A stretch of DNA of 64,000 nt from Acidimicrobiia bacterium (GTDB lineage Bacteria; Acidobacteriota; Terriglobia; Bryobacterales; Bryobacteraceae): positions 56,473 through 120,472 of the forward strand of contig VFZE01000014.1 of assembly GCA_016871315.1 (NCBI GenBank), given 5' to 3'. Position numbers and translations under genes: made by a program. The notes under the pieces are model-generated. The model searched no databases, had not been told where the DNA came from, and saw only the letters and a list, made by a program, of their open reading frames with translations. Below are positions 9,007-16,088 of the stretch, piece by piece (the first letter of the stretch is position 1; each line of letters opens with the position of its first letter).

Positions 9007-10611
9007 CTAGTCCCTTCCGCCGCGGTTCAGGCGTTGCACAATCATCTTTTTGGCGTTCTCGATCAGTTCCTTGGCCTTGGGGAGCGACTCGATGGCCTTC
9101 AGGACCATCGGGTCGGATTCGACCATGATGCGCTGGGAGTCTTCAATGTTGAACACATTGATGAAGACTTCGCGCCGGAGCTGCTGCTTGATCCACTCTT
9201 CGTTTTCCGTGAACTCGACCTCGGTGAACTGGATGCCTTCCCTGGACAGGTACTGGCGGAATTCGGCCATGACGCCCTGGTCCGGCTGCCAGTCCTTGCT
9301 GATTTTGGACCGGTCATGGGAGCTGAAGTACTGGGCGGTGAAGTTGAGGAAGGCGTAGTTGCGGAACATGACAGCCTGCATACGGTTGCCCTTGGGCGTT
9401 TCGTACTTCTCGTCCGGGGCGATGCCGCCGCCGCCGTAGACGGTGCGGCCGCTGTCTGTCATTTTGACGTCCTGGGGATTCTTTGCTTCCAGGTTCTTGC
9501 GGTAGTAGTAGTCGAAGAAGCTCGTGTTGGCGTAGTCGCGCTGGATGAGCCTGCCGCTGGGTGTGTAGTATCGGGCGGTTGTGAGGGCGAGGCCCGTGTT
9601 TTCGGCCAGGTGGTAGACGGTCTGCACCAAGCCCTTGCCGAAGGTGTTCTCGCCGTAAATCCAGGCCCGGTCGTGATCCTGGAGAGCGCCGGCCACGATT
9701 TCGGCGGCGGAGGCCGAGAAGCGGTTGACCAGCACGACGATAGGGTATTCGCGGCCGCCGCTGCCATTGCGCGCGACGTAGGGTTTCTCCGGAGCGGCCC
9801 GGCCACTGTGCTTGACGACGGTCTGGCCGCGTTGGAGGAAGCGGTCGGCGACGGCGACGCCCTCATTCAGCAGGCCACCGGGATTGTCGCGAAGGTCGAG
9901 AACGAGACCCTTGACGTTGTTCTCACCGAGCTTCTTGAGGGTTTCCTCCACTTCGCGGGAAGTGTTTTCGTTAAATAGCTCAATGTCGAGATAGGCGATG
10001 CCGGGCTTCAGCCAGGAGGCATCCTTGACGCTCTTGCGGGAAATCTCGTCGCGGACGATGTTGAAGGTGAGCGGCAGCGGGCTGCCCTCGCGAGCGACTA
10101 CGACCTGCACCGGGGTACCCTTGGGCCCCTTCAGCATGTCGGCGACTTCGTCGCTGCGGAGATTGTCCGTTGGCTTGTCGTTGACCGAGATGATGACGTC
10201 GCCGGGGCGGATGCCGGCCTTGTAGGCGGGCGAGCCCGGGAAGGGCGCGATCACCATCGTTTTGTTGTTCTTGGGGGCGACGGTCATGCCGACGCCGTAG
10301 TAATGGCCCTTCTGATCCTCGCGCATGAGCTGGAAGTCACGCGGATCAAGGAAGCTGGAGTGGGGATCCAGGGTCCGCAACATGCCGGGAATGGCGCCGC
10401 GGTAGATGGTGCGGTCAGGGTTGACCTTGTCGGCGAAGTTCTTTTCGACCAGATCGTAGACGCTGGAGAAGGACTTTACGGAGAGCTTGTAGTCTTCTTC
10501 CTGGGTGGCGGCTTCGACATCGCTCAGGCCGGGACCGAACACTCCGCCAAGCAACGCACACAGCACGATCACGGCTGGAGTGAAAAGAAACAGTCGCCAA
10601 TTTTTACGCAA
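9007..10611 (-). CDS. S41-family carboxyl-terminal processing protease with PDZ domain
   Basis: 534 residues. The start is TTG, chosen for a GGGAGG ribosome site 9 bases upstream and an immediate signal anchor (WRLFLFTPAVIVLCALLGG). A PDZ domain spans about 100-175 (GSPAYKAGIRPGDVI). The peptidase core has the Ser/Lys dyad of the CtpA family: Ser301 in RFSASAAEI and Lys326 in ENTFGKG. About 130 residues beyond the core are extra and unassigned. Exported processing protease acting in the periplasm or at the membrane; substrates unknown. Confidence 0.93.
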   Translation of the reverse strand: MRKNWRLFLFTPAVIVLCALLGGVFGPGLSDVEAATQEEDYKLSVKSFSSVYDLVEKNFADKVNPDRTIYRGAIPGMLRTLDPHSSFLDPRDFQLMREDQKGHYYGVGMTVAPKNNKTMVIAPFPGSPAYKAGIRPGDVIISVNDKPTDNLRSDEVADMLKGPKGTPVQVVVAREGSPLPLTFNIVRDEISRKSVKDASWLKPGIAYLDIELFNENTSREVEETLKKLGENNVKGLVLDLRDNPGGLLNEGVAVADRFLQRGQTVVKHSGRAAPEKPYVARNGSGGREYPIVVLVNRFSASAAEIVAGALQDHDRAWIYGENTFGKGLVQTVYHLAENTGLALTTARYYTPSGRLIQRDYANTSFFDYYYRKNLEAKNPQDVKMTDSGRTVYGGGGIAPDEKYETPKGNRMQAVMFRNYAFLNFTAQYFSSHDRSKISKDWQPDQGVMAEFRQYLSREGIQFTEVEFTENEEWIKQQLRREVFINVFNIEDSQRIMVESDPMVLKAIESLPKAKELIENAKKMIVQRLNRGGRD

Positions 10612-10678
10612 TGGCCCGCACCTCCCAGGCTTTAACCAGTATAGCCTAAACAGACGCGCGAACCGGGCAAACCGTTTC

Positions 10679-11182
10679 CTAGAGGGCCCGGGAGCGTTTG
10701 GCCAAAGCGGTGCTGGTTTCGGCGCGGGCGGGCTTTTTCTGGGCCAGGTTCAGGCGCTTGGCCTGATCGCTGACACAGACCAGGAACATGGGCTGGTGCG
10801 CGTTCTTCAGGACATCGATCACCCGGGATTGGCTGTCTTCCAGGTAGATCGACTTGCCGTCGGTAAGCAGGTGCATGTCGGAAGCTCCGGAGAGGACCTC
10901 GCCGATGCGTTTGCCCATTTCGCGCTGAAGGAACCTCAGCACGCGGCGGATCTTCTGCAACGAGAAGCCCTTGCGCCGCAATTCGGCAATCACGGTAATC
11001 TCCAGCACCTCGGCCGGAGAATAGACGCGTTTGTGGCCCTCATGCCGCGGGGACACCACTTTTTGTTCGTCCCACCACTGGAGCTGCCGCAAACTGACGC
11101 CGGCGATGCGGGCAACTTCGCTACTGGAGCAGGTCCGCTCTTGGGGGACGGGATCAGGCCTGCCTCTTTTTGTTTTGAACAT
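10679..11182 (-). CDS. MerR-family transcriptional regulator
   Basis: 167 residues. The winged helix-turn-helix of MerR proteins occupies about 17-85: SSEVARIAGVSLRQLQWWDE followed by a wing and LRRKGFSLQKIRRVLRFLQ. The C-terminal part has no cysteine pattern for metal sensing and no recognisable ligand domain. It is transcribed towards the S41 protease gene and lies upstream of it on the same strand, 67 bp away, so it may regulate it or itself. Effector unknown. Confidence 0.88.
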   Translation of the reverse strand: MFKTKRGRPDPVPQERTCSSSEVARIAGVSLRQLQWWDEQKVVSPRHEGHKRVYSPAEVLEITVIAELRRKGFSLQKIRRVLRFLQREMGKRIGEVLSGASDMHLLTDGKSIYLEDSQSRVIDVLKNAHQPMFLVCVSDQAKRLNLAQKKPARAETSTALAKRSRAL

Positions 11183-11337
11183 GAACCACCGCTTCCGTTT
11201 AAATATCGGGACCTATCAAATTGTACTTTAACCCAGGAGGGAGTCAATAGGGAATTTTGTTGGCGAGTCGGGAAGCCGCGCCCCTTTGCGGTATCGTGTC
11301 GAGGAATGCCGAGTTGTGTCGGGAAGAGTTAATAAAT

Positions 11338-11364
11338 CCCACAGTCTGTTAAAATTTAAGTGGG
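11338..11364. promoter_or_regulatory. Putative promoter/operator of the toxin-antitoxin pair
   Basis: The inverted repeat CCCAC (11338-11342) and GTGGG (11360-11364) brackets an AT-rich core containing TAAAAT (11350-11355), a plausible -10 box, only 5 bases before the antitoxin ATG. Ribbon-helix-helix antitoxins normally bind such sites to repress their own operon. No good -35 box was seen. Confidence 0.35.
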
Positions 11365-11369
11365 CCTAT

Positions 11370-11633
11370 ATGAGCACACGCCGTACCCATATCGTGATCC
11401 CCGAGACGCTTGCCACCGAGATCGATGCCCTTGTCGGCAAGAGAGGCAGGAGCGCTTTTCTGGTTCAGGCTGCCGAGAAAGAATTGTTACGGCTCAAGCA
11501 GATACAGGCGCTGGAGGCTGCCACGGGAGCCTGGAAAGATAAGGATCACCCGGAACTCAAGCAGGGGGCCGACAAGTGGGTTCGGAAAATGCGCCGGGAA
11601 TACGAGCAGCACTTGGACCGGGTGAACAATTAG
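11370..11633 (+). CDS. Antitoxin of a VapBC-type pair (ribbon-helix-helix)
   Basis: 87 residues from ATG 11370; the reading frame is open further upstream, but that part is unlike protein. The N-terminus STRRTHIVIPETLATEIDAL is a beta strand plus helix typical of ribbon-helix-helix DNA-binding antitoxins, followed by a charged helical tail that would wrap the toxin. It lies 6 bp before the PIN toxin gene. Expected role: neutralise the toxin and repress the operon. Confidence 0.82.
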   Translation: MSTRRTHIVIPETLATEIDALVGKRGRSAFLVQAAEKELLRLKQIQALEAATGAWKDKDHPELKQGADKWVRKMRREYEQHLDRVNN

Positions 11634-11639
11634 GTTTCG

Positions 11640-12026
11640 ATGGCCCGTTTCCTGCTGGATACAAGCGTGATTGTGGACGTGCTGAACGGCAAGCGCGGCC
11701 GGGCGGAACTGTTGCGGAGCCTGCTTGAGGCGGGACACGTGCTTGGCTGCTGTCCGATCAACGTGGCCGAGGTTTATGCCGGGATGCGGCCTCAGGAAGA
11801 GGAGCCGACGAAACGACTCCTGGAGAGCCTGGAGTACCATGCCATCAGCCGCGAAGCGGCGCGGCTGGCCGGGGAGTGGAAGCGTGACCACCGGAAGTCC
11901 GGGACGACGCTCCACCTGGCCGATGCCGTCATCGCCGCCGTGGCGATTACCAACCGGTTGACTCTGATGACCGATAACGTCAAGGATTTTCCGATGAAAG
12001 GTCTGGAGTTGTATCAGCTGCCTTAG
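11640..12026 (+). CDS. VapC-type PIN-domain ribonuclease toxin
   Basis: 128 residues, normal for VapC. The acidic residues expected of the PIN active site are present: Asp in FLLDTSV near the start, Glu in NVAEVYAG, Asp in LADAVIAA and Asp in LMTDNVKDF. Known VapC toxins cut tRNA or rRNA in a Mg-dependent way. It is co-transcribed with the antitoxin and converges on the small membrane gene that follows. Confidence 0.9.
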   Translation: MARFLLDTSVIVDVLNGKRGRAELLRSLLEAGHVLGCCPINVAEVYAGMRPQEEEPTKRLLESLEYHAISREAARLAGEWKRDHRKSGTTLHLADAVIAAVAITNRLTLMTDNVKDFPMKGLELYQLP

Positions 12027-12032
12027 GGAAGC

Positions 12033-12218
12033 CTACTGCTTGCGCGGGTCCTTGCTTTTGGCCCACTCGAGGAGCCGCTTCACGGGGGGGAAGAAATCGG
12101 CAAGGATGATGAGGCCAGGGATGAGGAAGATCCAGCCCGGCATGATGGGCAGGATGAGCCCAATGACGCCCAGAATGGACAGGCCGATACCGGATGCAAG
12201 GCGGATGGTTTTCTGCAA
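12033..12218 (-). CDS. Small PGPGW-family membrane protein
   Basis: 61 residues, starting at TTG. The sequence IGLSILGVIGLILPIMPGWIFLIPGLIILA gives one or two hydrophobic helices with the G-x-x-LPxxPGWxxxxPGL pattern of the PGPGW putative membrane family. The C-terminus is basic (KRLLEWAKSKDPRKQ). No function is known. It lies just downstream of the ABC operon on the same strand and may be its last gene. Confidence 0.7.
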   Translation of the reverse strand: MQKTIRLASGIGLSILGVIGLILPIMPGWIFLIPGLIILADFFPPVKRLLEWAKSKDPRKQ

Positions 12219-12258
12219 TTTGGGATGCGCCCCTAGCCGCTATTATCGGTCAGCAGCG

Positions 12259-13329
12259 TTAATCGGTGCTGTAATTTATCTCCAGGCGCGTGACGGCGCG
12301 GGAGGCGAACCACAGAACCAAGGCGGTGACGGCGAGCAGGCCGAGCACGGCGGTGGCGGCGGGGGCCGGCTCGGCGGGGGCAAGCAGCATGCGGGCCAAG
12401 GCTGGGGTGTCGGAGTCCATCGGGGCGGGAACGGGGCAGAGCGACTGGACGTAGTACAGGACGCTCAGTTTTTGCAGAACGGCGGGCAGGAAGCCGTTGA
12501 TGCCTTCCCAAAGCAATAGCACGGCGGCGGGGATGATGGGGTTGCGGACCAGCAGGCCAGCGGCGAGGAAGACGCTGCCGTAGCCGAGCGAGGCTAGAGC
12601 CGCGGCGGCGGCGTACCAGAAAGCGTGGGAGGCGCCGCCGTCGCGCCAGAAGGCCTGGACTTCGGCGGTCTCCTGGGGCCACAGCATGGCGGCGAAACAG
12701 AAGAGCGCGCCGCCAGTGAAGATGACCACGGCGGCAATGAGGCCGGCCAGGTATTTGCCGGCCAGCAGCACTTCGCGGCGGACGGGCGTGAGCATCCAGA
12801 AGTGGAGGGTTTTATCCATCATCTCGCCCCGGAACAGGTTCATGAAAATGCCGAGGCAACCGAAGAAGATGGCGAGGCGCAGGTAGAAATATTGAAAGAC
12901 GCCGGCGTAGACCTGGCGGTCCTCTTCGAAATCGATGAGGTTGGAAGTGCTTTTCTGAACCAGCAAGCCGGAGCGGAACCATAGGTTCACCTGACGTGTG
13001 CCGTCGTAGTACCGCATGTAGCGGCGCTCGGGTTCCTCTTCGTCCCTGCGGCGGAAGCGCTGGTCGGTAATGGGGGTGCCGGCTTTGGCGATCACTTCTT
13101 CTTCGGTGTCGCCCTCGCGGACGGAGTCCAGCTTGGCGGGTGTGGTCACGGCGTGCCCGCCCCAGCGCTCGCGCTTGATCTTCACCTCAATGCCGTGGCC
13201 GATGAAGATAATGGCGGGGAAGAAGGCGAGCAGGTAGACCCACAGGGAGCGGCGGGCGAAAAAGACGCGGCGCAGCTGTAGGCGGGCGATCATCCAGACC
13301 TGGCGCAGACGGAAGGAATTGTTAATCAT
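12259..13329 (-). CDS. ABC-2 type transporter permease with periplasmic insert
   Basis: 356 residues. One N-terminal helix (about 27-47) is followed by an extracytoplasmic stretch of about 90 residues and then five or so C-terminal helices (LRLAIFFGCLGIFMNLF onwards). The insert (VREGDTEEEVIAKAGTP, later VNLWFRSGLLVQ) resembles the small BamE/SmpA fold, where a helix turn with G-x-t-x-x-x-V-x-x-x-x-G-x-P precedes beta strands. Its ATG overlaps the stop of its ATPase partner by 4 bp (ATGA). Together they form one complete ABC transporter of unknown substrate. Confidence 0.87.
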   Translation of the reverse strand: MINNSFRLRQVWMIARLQLRRVFFARRSLWVYLLAFFPAIIFIGHGIEVKIKRERWGGHAVTTPAKLDSVREGDTEEEVIAKAGTPITDQRFRRRDEEEPERRYMRYYDGTRQVNLWFRSGLLVQKSTSNLIDFEEDRQVYAGVFQYFYLRLAIFFGCLGIFMNLFRGEMMDKTLHFWMLTPVRREVLLAGKYLAGLIAAVVIFTGGALFCFAAMLWPQETAEVQAFWRDGGASHAFWYAAAAALASLGYGSVFLAAGLLVRNPIIPAAVLLLWEGINGFLPAVLQKLSVLYYVQSLCPVPAPMDSDTPALARMLLAPAEPAPAATAVLGLLAVTALVLWFASRAVTRLEINYSTD

Positions 13330-14258
13330 CGGCCGCCTCCGATCAGATATTCATAGAGGGCATCGACGTTTTCATCGGCGGCCATGACGCTGTCGATGGG
13401 CGAGCCGTTGCCGGCGATGCGGGTGAGGGCGCGGGAGAATTCCTGGCGGCTGCGTGTCCAGACGAGCATGCCGAGGCGGTCCTCGTGGAGCTTGATTTCA
13501 GTGACGTGATCCATTTCAAACAGGATGGAGGCGATGCGGGAGGCGTCGCGGCAGCGGATGAGGAACTGGCTGGGATGCTCATGCATCTCGTCGCGGACAC
13601 CACGGATCTGGCCTTCGGCGATGATCATGCCGTTGGCGATCAGGATGACTTGGTCGGAGATGACGTCCACCTCCTGGAGTACGTGGCTGGAGAGAACGAC
13701 GTGGCGGCCGCGGTTGGCGAACTCGCGGAACAGGGCGATGGTCTCGGCGCGCACCAGCGGATCGAGGCCGTTCAAGGGCTCATCGAGCACCAGCACCTCG
13801 GGATCGTGAGCGATGGCTTGGGCAAGGCGGACACGCTGACGCATGCCCTTGGAGTAGGCGGCGACTTTGCGGTTGGCGGCATCGGTAAGGCTGACGCGCT
13901 CGAGCGCTTTCCAGGCCATGCGGCGGGCTTCCTCGGATGAGTAGCCATAAAGCAGGAGGCCGGCCGAGACAAACTCGTAGCCGGTGGCACCACGCGGGGC
14001 GGCGTCGTACTGCGTGGCGTAGCCAGTGAAGCGCATGAGCTGTTCTGGATTGCGCGGGGAGATGCCGCGAACCTCGATCGTGCCTCGGTCGGGGTGAACG
14101 AGGCCGGTGATCAGGTTCATGAGCGTGGTTTTACCGGAGCCATTGGGGCCGACGAGGCTGGTGATGCCTGGCGGGATGCGAAGGGTGACCCGGTTGACGC
14201 CGAGCACTTCGCCGTAGAACTTGGAGACTTCGTCGAGGCGGATTTCCGGAGTAATCAT
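13326..14258 (-). CDS. ABC transporter ATP-binding protein
   Basis: 310 residues from the ATG at 14258, which overlaps the stop of the preceding permease by 4 bp. Walker A is GPNGSGKTT, the signature motif is YSKGMRQRVRLAQA, and Walker B is VLVLDEPLNGLDP followed by the His switch SSHVLQE. A C-terminal extension of about 90 residues resembles the regulatory tails of ABC-2 type ATPases. Paired by overlap with the permease downstream. Confidence 0.93.
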   Translation of the reverse strand: MITPEIRLDEVSKFYGEVLGVNRVTLRIPPGITSLVGPNGSGKTTLMNLITGLVHPDRGTIEVRGISPRNPEQLMRFTGYATQYDAAPRGATGYEFVSAGLLLYGYSSEEARRMAWKALERVSLTDAANRKVAAYSKGMRQRVRLAQAIAHDPEVLVLDEPLNGLDPLVRAETIALFREFANRGRHVVLSSHVLQEVDVISDQVILIANGMIIAEGQIRGVRDEMHEHPSQFLIRCRDASRIASILFEMDHVTEIKLHEDRLGMLVWTRSRQEFSRALTRIAGNGSPIDSVMAADENVDALYEYLIGGGR

Positions 14259-15115
14259 GAGACCACCTCGACGGGGCGCAACTTGCGGTTGAGAACCCAC
14301 AGCAGGCCGGCGGCCATCACGGCCAGAGCGATGGCGTGCTCATAGGCCTCGGGTCCGGGCAGGGCTTCCGCGCCCAGCAGCCAGCGCCAGATCTTATTGA
14401 CGGCGAGAGTGGGGTTGAGAAGCGAACCCCACTCGACGCGAAGGATGTTGTCGATCATGGCGCCCGCTCCGGCGAGCACGAAAAAGAAAGCGAGCACAAG
14501 GCCGCCGGCGACGATGCGCCATTTCACATAAGCGGAGCTGGCCATGGCGACCATGCTGACGAAGGTGATCCAGAGCAGGAAGCCGCCGAGAATGCCGAGG
14601 CCGATCTTCCAGTTGAGCTGGAACCAGTCCCAGCCGGCCATGCCGGTCTGCATGCCGAACAGCAGGACGCCGGGGACCCAGGTGACGGGGGAGAGCAGGC
14701 CGAGCAGCACGAGCATGCGCGCAAGGACATAGTCGGCGCGGGACATGGGGCGGCTGAAATAGAGCGGGAGAGCGTTGTTGGCGAGATCCGGAGCGATGAG
14801 GCTGGGACCGGCGAAGGCGGCCAGCAGGACGGCGAAGACCGCCTGGAAGTTCATGAAGATGACAAAGAAGCGCGGGTTGATCTCGAGGAAACGGGTGAAG
14901 CCCCTGTCCAAACCCTGCCAAAGTTCGGTGTGGTTGGAGACGTAGATAAAAACGCCGCACGCCAGCGGCCAGAACAGGGAGACCATCATGACGATGACAA
15001 CCAGGCGCTGTGCCATGAGGCGGCTCCAGGCAAATCGCGGGAGTGCGAGAAGGCGCGACCAGTAGCCGGTGAGGTGACCTTGGTAACGGCGGTATCCGCG
15101 TTTATAGACGGCCAT
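14255..15115 (-). CDS. ABC-2 type transporter permease
   Basis: 286 residues from ATG 15115, preceded by AGGAGG nine bases upstream. About six hydrophobic helices are visible (VVIVMMVSLFWPLACGVFIYV; FFVIFMNFQAVFAVLLAAFA; LLGLLSPVTWVPGVLLFG; ILGGFLLWITFVSMVAM; GGLVLAFFFVLAGAGAM; a C-terminal helix). The loop ALPLYFSRPMSRADYVLARM is the typical ABC-2 'return' region. The start overlaps the upstream ATPase by 14 bp, which makes these two a transporter pair. Confidence 0.88.
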   Translation of the reverse strand: MAVYKRGYRRYQGHLTGYWSRLLALPRFAWSRLMAQRLVVIVMMVSLFWPLACGVFIYVSNHTELWQGLDRGFTRFLEINPRFFVIFMNFQAVFAVLLAAFAGPSLIAPDLANNALPLYFSRPMSRADYVLARMLVLLGLLSPVTWVPGVLLFGMQTGMAGWDWFQLNWKIGLGILGGFLLWITFVSMVAMASSAYVKWRIVAGGLVLAFFFVLAGAGAMIDNILRVEWGSLLNPTLAVNKIWRWLLGAEALPGPEAYEHAIALAVMAAGLLWVLNRKLRPVEVVS

Positions 15116-16088
15116 CGGCGGCAACCTCCTGGACGGCGGGCTCCTGGCCCGGGGATGCTTGCAGGTGGCCGACGGCCTTCAGGAAGATCTCCTCGAGCGA
15201 ATCGCGGCGATGCGTGAGGCGGTGAACGCTCAAGTCCAGGCGTGCAATGAGACGCCAGAGGGAATCGATCTCGACGCCCGGCGGCAGGACGATGCGCCAG
15301 TGGCCGCCGCCTTCGTTGACGCCTTCGGCGCCATGTTCCCGGAGCACTTCGAAAAGGCCGGAGTCGTCGCCGGTGACTTCGAGTTCGACGAACCGGCGGT
15401 TGGTTCTGCGCTCGGCTTCCAGATCGGCATGGTGAACGATCTTGCCGGCCTTGAGAATGACGGCTTCGTCGCAAACCTCTTCGACATCGCGGAGCAGGTG
15501 AGAGCAGAGCACGACGCTCATGCCGTGGTTGTCCTTCATTTCGCGGATGAGTTTAAGCATGCGGGAGCGGGCGGCGGGGTCGAGGCCGTTGGTGGGTTCG
15601 TCGAGGATGACGAGCTCGGGGCCGTGGAGAATGGCCTGGGCGAGCTTGGCCATCTGCTTCATGCCGAGCGAGTAGGTGCCGATGGCGCGGTATCGCGCCT
15701 CACCGAGGCCGACGTGAAAGAGGACCTCGTGGGCCTTTTCCAGCGCGACATCGCGCGGCAGGCCGGTGATTTCGCCCATCAGGCGCAGGAAAGAGACGGC
15801 GGTGAGGTCGGCGATGAAGGCGTCGTTTTCCGGCATGTACCCGATGCGGGCTTTGACTTGGCGGGATTGGCTGTGGCAATCGACGCCAAGCACGCGGGCG
15901 CGGCCCGCCGACGGCTGGTGAAAGCCGAGCAGAGTTTGGATGAGGGTGGACTTACCGGCGCCGTTGGGTCCGAGCAGGCCGATGGCCTTGCCGGCTCCGG
16001 CGACGCCAAGGCGGCAGGAGATTCCCTCCAGCACTTCGCGGCGGCCCAGCCTTACCCGGAGATCGTCAAGTTCGATGACTGCGCTCAT
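15102..16088 (-). CDS. ABC transporter ATP-binding protein
   Basis: 328 residues. Walker A GPNGAGKST, signature TYSLGMKQMAKLAQAI, Walker B LVILDEPTNGLDP and switch His in LCSHLLRD are all present, so it should be active. The ATG abuts the stop of the FecR/anti-sigma gene with no spacer, so translation of the two is probably coupled. It serves the permease immediately downstream. Confidence 0.93.
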   Translation of the reverse strand: MSAVIELDDLRVRLGRREVLEGISCRLGVAGAGKAIGLLGPNGAGKSTLIQTLLGFHQPSAGRARVLGVDCHSQSRQVKARIGYMPENDAFIADLTAVSFLRLMGEITGLPRDVALEKAHEVLFHVGLGEARYRAIGTYSLGMKQMAKLAQAILHGPELVILDEPTNGLDPAARSRMLKLIREMKDNHGMSVVLCSHLLRDVEEVCDEAVILKAGKIVHHADLEAERRTNRRFVELEVTGDDSGLFEVLREHGAEGVNEGGGHWRIVLPPGVEIDSLWRLIARLDLSVHRLTHRRDSLEEIFLKAVGHLQASPGQEPAVQEVAADGRL

